This document shows positions 35,963 to 44,636 of a stretch of 64,000 bases of DNA, in pieces. Origin of the DNA: Verrucomicrobiota bacterium JB023. GTDB taxonomy: Bacteria; Verrucomicrobiota; Verrucomicrobiia; Verrucomicrobiales; Akkermansiaceae. The notes below the pieces were generated by a model. The model saw nothing but the letters and a program-made list of their open reading frames with translations, was not told where the DNA came from and did no database searches. Within the stretch, counting starts at the first letter, position 1; every line of letters begins with the position of its first letter. Location: NCBI GenBank assembly GCA_030673895.1, contig JAUTCR010000050.1, positions 1 to 64,000 on the forward strand. The letters are read 5' to 3'. Position numbers and translations under genes: made by a program.

Positions 35963-37015
35963 ATGAAAACAGCTATCGTTACCGGCTCAAGCGGCCTAAT
36001 TGGTTCGGAAACTACCAAAGCCCTGTTGAAGAAGGGTCATCGTGTCGTTGGGATCGATAACAATATGCGGGCTTACTTCTTTGGGGATGAAGCCTCAACG
36101 GCTGACACGACCAAGGAACTGAGTGAGCTTTCCAAGAACTTTATTCACGAGCCAGTCGATATCCGGAATTTCGATGACGTCCAAAAGATATTCGAGAAAT
36201 ACAATTCAGATATCGACTTGGTTGTCCATACCGCAGCCCAGCCATCCCATGATTGGGCGGCTCGGGAGCCGCTGACTGACTTTGGAGTGAACGCGACCGG
36301 AACCTTGCATTTGCTGGAAGCCACTCGTCTGCACAGCCCGGAGGCCGTCTTCATCTTCACCTCGACCAATAAGGTCTATGGAGACCGGCCCAACGAACTT
36401 CCTCTCATTGAGCAAGAACTCAGATGGGAGATTGAAGAGAGCCATCCTTATCATATCGGCATCGACGAAAAGATGTCGATCGATGACTGCAAACACTCGA
36501 TTTTCGGCGCCAGCAAGGTTGCGGCCGACGTGATGGTGCAGGAGTATGGCCGCTACTTCGGAATGAAGACCGCAGCCTTTCGCGGAGGTTGCCTCACCGG
36601 CCCCGCCCATGCGGGAGCCGAGCTTCATGGCTTCTTGGCCTATCTGATGAAGTGCATCGTGCAGAAGCGGCCTTACCGAATCTTTGGATATAAGGGGAAG
36701 CAGGTTCGGGATAATATTCATTCCCACGACCTCGTTTCCGCATTCCTTCACTTCTACCAAAACCCGCGCAGTGGTGAGGTTTACAATATCGGGGGGTCCC
36801 GGCACTCGAATTGCTCAATGATGGAGGCGATTCGCAAGGGCGAGGAATTGTCAGGAAACAAGCTGGATTTCACTTATGTAGAAGACAATCGCATCGGAGA
36901 TCACATTTGGTATGTGAGTGATGTTAGAAAGTTCCAATCACACTATCCTGATTGGCAATACGAGTATGACATCGATGCGATTCTCCAGGAAATCTACCGC
37001 GCTTGTCTCGGGTGA
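35963..37015 (+). CDS. NAD-dependent epimerase/dehydratase (CDP-paratose/tyvelose epimerase-like SDR)
   Basis: About 350 aa from ATG 35963, with GGGAG nine bases upstream; the longer frame from 35915 lacks this. Extended short-chain dehydrogenase: [16 protein letters not shown] is the NAD-binding glycine motif, [10 protein letters not shown] the substrate loop, [17 protein letters not shown] the C-terminal domain. The usual catalytic Y-x3-K reads F-G-A-S-K ([12 protein letters not shown]), so the Tyr is Phe. I recall the same FGASK in close relatives, so it may mark a subfamily with altered chemistry. Probably makes a nucleotide sugar for surface polysaccharide. It converges with hemB. Confidence 0.82.
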   Translation: MKTAIVTGSSGLIGSETTKALLKKGHRVVGIDNNMRAYFFGDEASTADTTKELSELSKNFIHEPVDIRNFDDVQKIFEKYNSDIDLVVHTAAQPSHDWAAREPLTDFGVNATGTLHLLEATRLHSPEAVFIFTSTNKVYGDRPNELPLIEQELRWEIEESHPYHIGIDEKMSIDDCKHSIFGASKVAADVMVQEYGRYFGMKTAAFRGGCLTGPAHAGAELHGFLAYLMKCIVQKRPYRIFGYKGKQVRDNIHSHDLVSAFLHFYQNPRSGEVYNIGGSRHSNCSMMEAIRKGEELSGNKLDFTYVEDNRIGDHIWYVSDVRKFQSHYPDWQYEYDIDAILQEIYRACLG

Positions 37016-37116
37016 TAGGCCCTCGTCTCGTCTTTGGGAAGCTTGGCTCGGACCATCCCGTCCTGATCCTCAATGGTTCATTCCACGCGCTGGGGTGTCA
37101 GATACTCGAAACTTCC

Positions 37117-38112
37117 TCATGAGCCTCTGAGCCATGCCGCAACCTCCTTCGCGAAGTAGGTGAGAATGATGTCTGCTCCAGCTCGTTTGATACCGAGAAG
37201 GCTTTCTTGAACGATTGCTTTTCGGTCAAGCCATCCTCCCTCGGTCGCAGCTTGGATCATGAGATACTCGCCGCTAACTTGATAGGCGGCAACGGGCAGG
37301 GTCGTGGACTCGCGAACCGCTTTGATGACATCAAGATAGGGACCTGCTGGCTTAACCATCACCATGTCAGCCCCTTCGGCTTCATCGAGGGCCAGTTCGC
37401 GTAATGCTTCCCGGATGTTGCCTGGATCCATTTGATAGGTCTTCTTGTCGCCTTCCTTGGGTGCGGAATCCAAGGCGCCGCGGAAGGGCCCGTAGAAGGC
37501 AGAGGCGTATTTCGCAGTGTAAGAGCAAATGCCGACCGAATGATGGCCATCTTGGTCCAAGGTCTCTCGAATGGCCTCGATTCGACCGTCCATCATATCG
37601 CTTGGTGCCACCACATCAGCCCCGGCACGGGCATGGCAGAGAGCCTGCTTCTGCAGGATGGCGACGGTCTCGTCATTGAGAATCTCGAGCTGTCCCTGCC
37701 CATTCCGAACGACAAGTCCGTCATGGCCGTCGGTGTTGTAGGGGTCGAGAGCGACGTCGGTGAAGACGAGGAGCTCGGGAAGCTCTTCTTTCAGCATTCG
37801 AATGGCCCGGGGCACCAGCCCATCCTGCGCGTAACATTCGGCGCAATCGGGTGATTTCAGCTGCTCCTCGATCTTGGGGAAGAGCACGATTCCACGGATC
37901 CCGAGCTCGAATGCTTCGCGAGCTTCCTTGATCAAACCGGATAGTGACCAGCGGGTGCAGCCGGGCATGGAGGCAATGGGGGTGTCCTCGTCATCCTCGT
38001 GAAAGAAGACAGGGAGGATCAAATCAGACGCGTGGAGTCTATTCTCCCGGACTAGCTCTCGCACGCCTTCGCTGCGGCGGTTGCGTCGGGGTCTTTCGAT
38101 GAGGTTGCGCAT
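37117..38112 (-). CDS. hemB: Porphobilinogen synthase (delta-aminolevulinate dehydratase)
   Basis: About 331 aa from ATG 38112, the family length; a TTG at 38199 would add 29 residues and overlap the divergent gene. Condenses two 5-aminolevulinate molecules to porphobilinogen for haem (and sirohaem for the CysI encoded in this window). Schiff-base Lys residues lie in SYTAKYASAF and MVMVKPAGPYLD. The metal segment reads TDVALDPYNTDGHDG, with Asp in place of the zinc-binding Cys, so this is the Mg/K-type enzyme as in Pseudomonas. No operon partner. Confidence 0.95.
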   Translation of the reverse strand: MRNLIERPRRNRRSEGVRELVRENRLHASDLILPVFFHEDDEDTPIASMPGCTRWSLSGLIKEAREAFELGIRGIVLFPKIEEQLKSPDCAECYAQDGLVPRAIRMLKEELPELLVFTDVALDPYNTDGHDGLVVRNGQGQLEILNDETVAILQKQALCHARAGADVVAPSDMMDGRIEAIRETLDQDGHHSVGICSYTAKYASAFYGPFRGALDSAPKEGDKKTYQMDPGNIREALRELALDEAEGADMVMVKPAGPYLDVIKAVRESTTLPVAAYQVSGEYLMIQAATEGGWLDRKAIVQESLLGIKRAGADIILTYFAKEVAAWLRGS

Positions 38113-38219
38113 TCGCCGACTTTGCAAAATGAGCTTGGCTTTTTCAATGGCGGAGCGCGGCGTGGATTGGTGATGGTCAAGGAAGACAAAAATTGGCAAA
38201 ACGATGTCGTCTTTACCGT

Positions 38220-39119
38220 ATGAGTTCTGCCATGAATCGACGCACCTTCATCACCTTAAGTTCTGCCGCCGCCGTTGCTCCAGCCTTTGCGGCCAAGGAA
38301 GAGAAACCTCTCTTCGAAATCTCACTCGCGCAATGGTCACTCCACCGCGCCTTGCATGGGGGGAAGCTCGATAATCTCGACTGGCCGGCCTACACCAAGG
38401 AGAACTTCGGCATCATGGGGCTGGAATACGTGAATCAGTTCTTCAAGACCAAAGCCAAGGACCAAAAATACCTGAAAGAGCTCAATCGCCGGGTGGATGA
38501 CTTGGGAATGACCAATGTGCTCATCATGATTGATGGGGAAGGTCATCTCGGCGCGACCTCGAAGGAGAAGCGCGCCAAGACGGTGGAGAACCATAAAAAG
38601 TGGGTCGAAGCCGCCAAGACGCTGGGATGTCACTCAATCCGGGTCAATGCTCACGGAGATGGCTCCCGGGAGGAAGCGGCGAAAAAGGTCACCGAAGGCT
38701 TGCACTCATTGTCCAGCTTCGCGGCGCCTCTTGGCATCAACGTGATCGTCGAGAATCATGGTGGCCTCTCCTCGGATGGACAATGGCTCGCAGGGGTTCT
38801 CGCCGCAGTCAATCTCCCGAACTGCGGTTCCCTCCCGGACTTCGGGAACTTCCACGACTACGATCGCTATCAGGGCATCCGCGAGCTGATGCCCTTCGCC
38901 AAGGGAGTTTCCGCCAAGAGTCGCAAATTTAATGAAGAAGGCGATGAGGTAGAAACTGATTTCCGCGAGGCGATGAAAATTGTTCTCGATGCCAACTACC
39001 GGGGATGGGTCGGCGTAGAGTGGGAAGGGCGCGGGATGAGTGAGGACGAAGGGATCAAGAAAACGAAAGCCCTCCTCGAAACCATCCGCGAGGAGATGGC
39101 CACGGAATACGCGGCCTGA
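38220..39119 (+). CDS. Tat-exported TIM-barrel protein (sugar phosphate isomerase/epimerase family)
   Basis: About 299 aa from ATG 38220 (an alternative ATG is at 38232). The N-terminus MNRRTFITLSSAAAVAPAFA is a twin-arginine signal, so a folded protein is exported. The body matches xylose-isomerase-like TIM barrels (AP endonuclease family 2): FEISLAQWSLHRAL, GINVIVENHGGLSSDG, LPDFGNFHDYDRY and WVGVEWEGRGMSEDEGI. Conserved Glu and His residues (ENHGG, DFGNFHD, EWEG) would bind a divalent metal. The substrate is probably a sugar or cyclitol derivative, unknown. Confidence 0.85.
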   Translation: MSSAMNRRTFITLSSAAAVAPAFAAKEEKPLFEISLAQWSLHRALHGGKLDNLDWPAYTKENFGIMGLEYVNQFFKTKAKDQKYLKELNRRVDDLGMTNVLIMIDGEGHLGATSKEKRAKTVENHKKWVEAAKTLGCHSIRVNAHGDGSREEAAKKVTEGLHSLSSFAAPLGINVIVENHGGLSSDGQWLAGVLAAVNLPNCGSLPDFGNFHDYDRYQGIRELMPFAKGVSAKSRKFNEEGDEVETDFREAMKIVLDANYRGWVGVEWEGRGMSEDEGIKKTKALLETIREEMATEYAA

Positions 39120-39176
39120 ACCTACTCGCGTGTTCCCCGCCTCCGGGGCCTGCCGCAGCCGAATCGGTCTGGCCCC

Positions 39177-40049
39177 TCAAGAGTTTTCTTGGTCGTGCTG
39201 CCCGACGACGTGGACATGCGGATAAGGGATGGGGATGCCTTCCTTCTGGAACTTCCGCTGAATATCCGCAGCGAGGCTATTCAGGGTGGTGATGTAGTCT
39301 TCCTGCGTTGACCAAACGCCGATCATGAAGTCGAGGGAAGAGTCGCCGAATCCCTTGAACATGATGAAGGGCTCGGGCTCATCCAAGGCGTGATAGTTAT
39401 CCTTCGCAACGTCTTGGAGAACGGCCAAGATGCGCTCGATATCACAGGAGTAGTCCACACCGACGGTGAGCTCACATCGGCGGATCGGGTGGCGGGTGAT
39501 GTTCGTGACGTCCGTCTTGACCAAGGTCTCATTGGGGATGCGGACCGACTTGTTATCGAAGGTGCGGAGCGTGACGGAGAACATGTCGATGGTGTCAACC
39601 AGGCCCGTGTGGCCGCCAACCGAGATGGCGTCGCCGATGCCGAAGGGCTTCTCTCCGCGGAGGAAGAGGCCAGCGATGACATTGGAGAGCGAGGTCTGGG
39701 CCGCGAAGCCCACCGCCAAGCCGAGAACACCGGCCGCGCCGAGAAGCGCACCCACCTCGATGTTGAACTGGTTCAGGCAAAAGACCGTGAGAAGGAAGAG
39801 AGTCACATAGCGAAAGAGCCTCACCACCCAGAGAGTTTGCGGCTTATTGAGCCTGGTGCGGAAGAGGCGGTGGAGGAATCCGGTGACGCCGATAATGAGG
39901 ATGAGACCGATGAGGAAGAAGGGACCGACGACCATGAGCTTCGACATGATCTCGGGGTCGAAGAGCTTGGCGATTTCGTCGACTTTCTCTGGCTCCTTCT
40001 CGGGAGCAATGTCTTCGATCGCACCTTGGGCGAGAATAAGAAGCTTCAT
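39177..40049 (-). CDS. Small-conductance mechanosensitive channel (MscS family)
   Basis: 290 aa. Three membrane segments: near 38-60 (VVGPFFLIGLILIIGVTGFL), 75-93, and the pore helix GALLGAAGVLGLAVGFAAQTSLSNVIAGLFL (residues about 103-133, quoted in part) with its Gly/Ala pattern. The cytosolic beta domain follows (FGIGDAISVGGHTGLVDTIDMFSVTLR, IPNETLV). It releases solutes upon osmotic downshock. Last gene of the EEP-DUF432-MscS operon; it begins 14 bp after the DUF432 stop. Confidence 0.92.
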   Translation of the reverse strand: MKLLILAQGAIEDIAPEKEPEKVDEIAKLFDPEIMSKLMVVGPFFLIGLILIIGVTGFLHRLFRTRLNKPQTLWVVRLFRYVTLFLLTVFCLNQFNIEVGALLGAAGVLGLAVGFAAQTSLSNVIAGLFLRGEKPFGIGDAISVGGHTGLVDTIDMFSVTLRTFDNKSVRIPNETLVKTDVTNITRHPIRRCELTVGVDYSCDIERILAVLQDVAKDNYHALDEPEPFIMFKGFGDSSLDFMIGVWSTQEDYITTLNSLAADIQRKFQKEGIPIPYPHVHVVGQHDQENS

Positions 40050-40063
40050 CTTGTTCGGATGGA

Positions 40064-40843
40064 TTAAAAAAGTGATGAAAAGGCGTTTTCCAAGAAGGAG
40101 CGGCGGGCTCGTCCATCGCGCGGAGGGGTGAGCTCCTCCGCATCCTCGTGGGGAGAAATCGGCCGGGGGGTATAGGCCAGCGCATTCCGGTCGCGGTCTT
40201 CCTTTTCTATCCGGAGGCGGGCGGCATTGGAGAACAGCTGGTCTCCATGACGAAAGATGCCGAAGTGCCCAGTCTCCAGATAGAGACGATCAAAGGAGAA
40301 GGGAGTGCGCAGTCGGTTGACCAGATCAATGGGAACAAGGATATTGTGGCTGCCGTGGTCCGGGTGCTTGTAACGGCGCCGGGCCGGAGAGCGGAGGGAC
40401 AGGCAGGTCTTTCCATAAGACTTCGTCCCATGCCAAGTCTTGGTGAGACGGTCGATCGGTATCGAGTCGATCTTCAGGCTTCCAGAGGAGTGGGGCACCT
40501 CAATATCCACCTGGGGCGGGACGGCCAGATAGAACAAGGCCGAGCTGCCAGGGGCGAGGGTCAAGGAGGACGCTGGCCGGGCGACGATAGGCTGCAGGGG
40601 AAACGAAGGCCGTAGGGTAACGGTGGCTTCGTGCGTGGTGTCCCTATCAAAGCGCTTCCAAGGCAGACTGTCGCAGAGGATGGCTTCCGGCCCGGTAGCG
40701 GGGAGGGACTCCAGATCGCAACCGCTACAGAAGCTGTGTATTCGCCACTCCGGCCCGATGTTCAGGACCAGAAGATGCAAGTCGCCAAAGACACAATGGC
40801 GGAAGCTTTGCTCGGGGACATGGTAGATGTTCCAATGATTCAT
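40064..40843 (-). CDS. DUF432 domain protein
   Basis: 259 aa, soluble, no signal. The stretch TKTWHGTKSYGKTCLSLRSPARR, ILVPIDLVNRLRTPFSFDRLYLE and an all-beta prediction fit DUF432, a family often encoded beside MscS channels, as here. The stop-start overlap (ATGA at 40840-40843) with the upstream phosphatase-like gene and a 14-bp gap to mscS show one operon. The function is unknown; proximity suggests a role in channel or envelope stress physiology. Family assignment is from pattern memory. Confidence 0.68.
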   Translation of the reverse strand: MNHWNIYHVPEQSFRHCVFGDLHLLVLNIGPEWRIHSFCSGCDLESLPATGPEAILCDSLPWKRFDRDTTHEATVTLRPSFPLQPIVARPASSLTLAPGSSALFYLAVPPQVDIEVPHSSGSLKIDSIPIDRLTKTWHGTKSYGKTCLSLRSPARRRYKHPDHGSHNILVPIDLVNRLRTPFSFDRLYLETGHFGIFRHGDQLFSNAARLRIEKEDRDRNALAYTPRPISPHEDAEELTPPRDGRARRSFLENAFSSLF

Positions 40844-41799
40844 TGGGCTTGGCTGGCAATCTCGGCAACGATCGGAGAATGGTCTGAGCCATTGCGTGGC
40901 CCAATCTCGCGATGAAGGCAGACGAGACTATCGCTCAGCAAAAGATGATCAATGGGAATACCATAGAGGGGATGAAACCGCCGCCAAGTCGGGGAATAGC
41001 CTGTGCCACGGGAAGTATCGTGCAGATTCTCCAACATCGGTTGGAAAGCCGGTGACCACGGGGTGCAATTGAAGTCACCTGCGACGATTAAGGGAGCTTC
41101 TTCAACGGCAGCCAAACGGGTGATCTTGTCAAAGGTATTATCCCTGTCTCGCGCATTGGTTCTCCCCAGGGGGGGAATCGGATGGACTCCAGCGATGGCA
41201 AGCGGCCGTCCCTGCCAATCGACCTTGGCATATAAGAACGGGTGGGTCTTCGTATCGATCGTCTTTTCGGTGATGGGAAGCTTGGAATAGAACGCGAGCC
41301 CGAAATTGTCTCCCCTAGGATGCGAGACCTTGTAGGGGTAGTGCTCGTCGAGAGGCTGCAGATGGCCATGCCAACTGAATCCGATCTCGAGCAGCAAGAC
41401 GAGGTCGGCGTCTTGCTCCAGAACCCAATTCACTGCTTCTTGCGGGGTTTCGTTAGAGGTGAGGACGTTGTATGAGATGAGCCTCAAGCTGGGGCCTGCC
41501 GCAGCCACCTTTGGTCCGGGCACGATCTGGGGAGCGATGGCGATCAAGTGAGGAACCGCCAGAAGAAGAACGAGCGGAAGGAGCTTCCAACGCCTAATCA
41601 AAAGAAGCAGGAGGCTCACACCCACCAAGCCGCCGAGGATCTGGAAACGGAAATGGGTGATGATCTCACAAAACCAATGCTGGCGGGCCAAGATGGTGAG
41701 TAAGGTGAGGACCATTCCGATGATGAGCCCTATCAAGGCGAGCCCCAGAATTGTGCGGCGGGTAACGAGTCGTAGCGTCAAGACACCGTTAAAACGCAT
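40840..41799 (-). CDS. Membrane-anchored endonuclease/exonuclease/phosphatase (EEP) family protein
   Basis: About 319 aa from ATG 41799, preceded by AAGGAC; the longer frame to 41937 is unlikely. Three N-terminal membrane helices (GLALIGLIIGMVLTLLTIL, two more to about residue 85), then an EEP domain outside the membrane. Its motifs are RLISYNV, LLLEIGFSWHG, IAGVHPIPP, VAGDFNCTPWSP and the closing NGSDHSPIVAEI with the catalytic His. This architecture resembles YafD-type proteins. It hydrolyses phosphodiester or phosphomonoester bonds, substrate unknown. First gene of the operon with DUF432 and MscS. Confidence 0.87.
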   Translation of the reverse strand: MRFNGVLTLRLVTRRTILGLALIGLIIGMVLTLLTILARQHWFCEIITHFRFQILGGLVGVSLLLLLIRRWKLLPLVLLLAVPHLIAIAPQIVPGPKVAAAGPSLRLISYNVLTSNETPQEAVNWVLEQDADLVLLLEIGFSWHGHLQPLDEHYPYKVSHPRGDNFGLAFYSKLPITEKTIDTKTHPFLYAKVDWQGRPLAIAGVHPIPPLGRTNARDRDNTFDKITRLAAVEEAPLIVAGDFNCTPWSPAFQPMLENLHDTSRGTGYSPTWRRFHPLYGIPIDHLLLSDSLVCLHREIGPRNGSDHSPIVAEIASQAQ

Positions 41800-41965
41800 C
41801 AGCTTGTCCTTCTTGCGCCAGAAAAAACGAGACTGATAGTGTCCGCGATGATTTTGCTGCCGCCGCGTTGCGCTAGTTCCGGATGAGAGGGGGGATGACC
41901 TGACGCCTCTTGTCAGCGCGAAATCAACTCTTCCCACACAGGAGGTTGAGTTTTAAATTTCTGCC

Positions 41966-43660
41966 GTGAATCGTAACCTCGCCATCACCCTGACGGCTGT
42001 CGTGACCTTGTTCTTTGCCGTCTTCTTTATCTATCCGGCGGTGATGGTGATGAAGGAGGCCTTCTACAGTGAGGATGGGGGCTGGACGATGGCCTACGTC
42101 TCGGAGGTGTTTACCAATCCGCTCTACGTCGAGGGTCTTTGGAATGCCTTCCTTCTCGGGGTGACGAGCACCTTGGCGAGTCTGCTACTCGCTTTCCCAT
42201 TGGCCCTGCTGGGCCATCGATATGCCTTCCCCGGCAAGGGGATGCTGGGCGCGCTGATCCTGGTGCCTCTGGTTCTTCCTCCTTTCGTGGGCGCGGTGGG
42301 AATCAAACAAATACTCGGCGTGCAGGGAGCGCTGAATGCCTTCCTCATTGATGTGGGATTGATGAGCGCGCAGTCACCCTTTGATTGGTTGGGTGAGGCT
42401 CGCTTCGCCGGCATCGTCTTGATGAATGCTCTCCATCTTTATCCTATCCTCTACATGAACGTGGCGGCGGCGCTCTCGCACCTCGACCCCGCAATGGAAG
42501 AAGCTGCCGAAAACCTGGGGGCTGGTCCATGGAAGCGGCTCTGGCGCATCACGCTGCCTCTTTGCACCCCGGGCATCTTCGCGGGAGGCGCTATCGTCTT
42601 CATCTGGTCCTTCACCGAGCTCGGTGTTCCCTTGGTCTTCGACTACACGAGAGTGGCTCCCGTCCAGGTTTTTGATGGGATTAAGGACCTTGAGAGCAAT
42701 CCCTTTCCCTACGCCTTGGTGGCGGTGATGCTTGTGGTTTCGGCGGCGGTCTTTCTTATTTCGAAGAAGTTGCTTGGGAAATCCGATCTCGGCAAGGCGC
42801 CCCGGCCAAAGGGCCGGAGCAAAGTGGTGCCTCTCACCGGATGGAGAGGGTGGCTCTGCAGTGCCACGTTCCTCGCGGTCTTTCTCATCGCCAGCATCCC
42901 GCACCTCGGGGTCGTGCTGACCTCACTTTCGGGAGACTGGTATGCCACGGTCTGGCCGGAAGAGTTGACGCTCCGGCATTACTCGGAGGCGCTGGGCCAT
43001 CCTCTGGTCGTTCCGTCCATTCAGAATAGTCTCGTCTATGCAGGTTTGGCCACCTTGGTGGATGTCCTCCTGGGTTTGGGGATCGCTTGGGTGGTCGTCC
43101 GCAGTGGCCTCAAGGGGAGGGGCCTGCTTGACGCCCTCGTCATGTTGCCGCTAGCCGTGCCTGGATTGGTGCTTGCCTTCGGGTATCTGGCTCTTTCGCA
43201 AGAGGGGCAAGCCTTCCATTTCATGCTGGGTCAGATGGGTAATCCCATCGTGCTGCTCGTTATTGCCTACGCAGTGCGTCGGCTGCCTTATGTTGTTCGG
43301 GCTGCGGTGGCTGGCTTGGAACAAAGTAATATCCAGTTAGAGGAAGCCGCGCGCAGCCTTGGAGCGAGCCCGGGACGGACCCTGCGGCGAGTCTCCCTCC
43401 CTCTGATTGGGGCGAATCTCGCAGCAGGCGGGATACTGGCCTTCGCCTTCGCCATGCTCGAGGTGAGTGATTCGCTCATCCTGGCTCAGCAACGCGAACA
43501 CTATCCGATCACTAAGGCTATCTACGCCCTCTTGGGAACTCTTGGTAATGGCAATGAGCTCGCCGCCGCTTTGGGGACTTGGGCCATGGTCTTCCTGGGA
43601 ATCTCCATCATCGGCGCTGTGGTGCTGGGAGGCAAGAAAGGTGGTTTGTTCAAACTGTGA
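41966..43660 (+). CDS. ABC transporter permease, fused two-domain iron/thiamine type
   Basis: 564 aa, about 12 transmembrane helices in two homologous halves, as in FbpB/ThiP-type permeases for Fe(III), thiamine or putrescine-like substrates. Each half has the ATPase-contact EAA loop: MEEAAENLGAGPWKRLWRITLP near 175-195 and EEAARSLGASPGRTLRRVSLP near 455-475. No binding protein or ATPase gene is adjacent, so its partners are encoded elsewhere. Diverges from the EEP gene. Confidence 0.88.
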   Translation: MNRNLAITLTAVVTLFFAVFFIYPAVMVMKEAFYSEDGGWTMAYVSEVFTNPLYVEGLWNAFLLGVTSTLASLLLAFPLALLGHRYAFPGKGMLGALILVPLVLPPFVGAVGIKQILGVQGALNAFLIDVGLMSAQSPFDWLGEARFAGIVLMNALHLYPILYMNVAAALSHLDPAMEEAAENLGAGPWKRLWRITLPLCTPGIFAGGAIVFIWSFTELGVPLVFDYTRVAPVQVFDGIKDLESNPFPYALVAVMLVVSAAVFLISKKLLGKSDLGKAPRPKGRSKVVPLTGWRGWLCSATFLAVFLIASIPHLGVVLTSLSGDWYATVWPEELTLRHYSEALGHPLVVPSIQNSLVYAGLATLVDVLLGLGIAWVVVRSGLKGRGLLDALVMLPLAVPGLVLAFGYLALSQEGQAFHFMLGQMGNPIVLLVIAYAVRRLPYVVRAAVAGLEQSNIQLEEAARSLGASPGRTLRRVSLPLIGANLAAGGILAFAFAMLEVSDSLILAQQREHYPITKAIYALLGTLGNGNELAAALGTWAMVFLGISIIGAVVLGGKKGGLFKL

Positions 43661-43738
43661 GCCCCTCTCGTTAATGATTGCCAATATCCCGTCCCAATAG
43701 AGCGGCCAAGGGAAGGCGAGACATGCTCAAAGCGAAAC

Positions 43739-43763
43739 AGCCCCGGGGTGGCTCCCCGAGGCT
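43739..43763 (-). terminator. Probable terminator of the PEP-CTERM gene
   Basis: Ten-pair stem with one mismatch: AGCCCCGGGG (43739-43748) / CCCCGAGGCT (43754-43763), 5-nt loop. On the minus strand it is followed by a T-rich tail (GTTTCGCTTT). It lies 33 bp beyond the PEP-CTERM gene stop. Confidence 0.55.
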
Positions 43764-43795
43764 GCGGCACAATTCGAACAAGCAAATTGTTAGGG

Positions 43796-44524
43796 TCAAT
43801 GCTGACGTCGGCGACGGCAGACCAAAGGGAGACCTAACAGACCCAGCATCACGATGCTCGGCTCTGGGATCGCGACGACAGTCATCGACTCAATGCGCAC
43901 GGTATTTTCATTCGCGGTAGTCGACGTTGCCTGCATGGTGATCGTGACCGATGTGCCTGCAGGCACGACGAGACCGCTCTCAAAGGTATAGAAGTCGCTA
44001 CCGGATAGATCCGATTCCAAAATCGTGACGGGAGCGAACGCTGCAGAGGTAATCTCGAACCTCGCGTTCGTGTCGCCGTTGCTCCAACTCTCGAACTCAA
44101 GGCTGGTGAAGATGACATCTGAATCAAAATCAAATTCCCAGCCCTCACGAGGCTGAAAATTCCGTTCTTCATTGCTAAAGAAGGCTGCATTGAACTCTGA
44201 ATTGATAGCCACCGCGTCATTCCGGATATTGAGAGTGTGAGCGGCGCCGTCCGAGGCGGCCGTGGGGCTGAAGGAACCTTCACTGTATCCAAAGATATCG
44301 ACGGTTGTTAGAGTGACTAATTGACCACTCTCGGAGTCGGTAGCTTGCATGAAGCCTCCGATGCCTGTGTCATCCAGCGGGTGGGCCGGTGCCGGGTCCG
44401 CCATGGAGGCAGGGTCAGTATCGGAGAAGACGAAGACAGTCGACGCCTGAGCAAGGGGAGATAGCAGGGCGCTGCCTGCGGCAACGAGAAGTGAGGTGGT
44501 GAGGTGTGAATGGGTAGCTCGCAT
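43796..44524 (-). CDS. PEP-CTERM sorting-domain exported protein
   Basis: 242 aa. Signal peptide (HLTTSLLVAAGSALLSPLAQA), a beta-rich middle with FTSLEFESWSNGDTNARFEIT and SVTITMQATSTTANENTVRIE, and a C-terminal PEP-CTERM tail: IPEPS, then the hydrophobic IVMLGLLGLPLVC, then RRRR. Exosortase recognises this tail and processes the protein at the outer surface, a system linked to exopolysaccharide production. The exosortase gene itself is not in the window. Monocistronic, with its own terminator. Confidence 0.88.
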   Translation of the reverse strand: MRATHSHLTTSLLVAAGSALLSPLAQASTVFVFSDTDPASMADPAPAHPLDDTGIGGFMQATDSESGQLVTLTTVDIFGYSEGSFSPTAASDGAAHTLNIRNDAVAINSEFNAAFFSNEERNFQPREGWEFDFDSDVIFTSLEFESWSNGDTNARFEITSAAFAPVTILESDLSGSDFYTFESGLVVPAGTSVTITMQATSTTANENTVRIESMTVVAIPEPSIVMLGLLGLPLVCRRRRQH

Positions 44525-44636
44525 TCGTTGTTTTGGTTGTGGTGTTCTCTAGTAGTTTAAGGCTCTACCGCCTTGTTATTTATTTGGAGAGAGAATCGCC
44601 CAAGTCGGGCTATCTGCTCCCTTTCCGGAAACAGCA

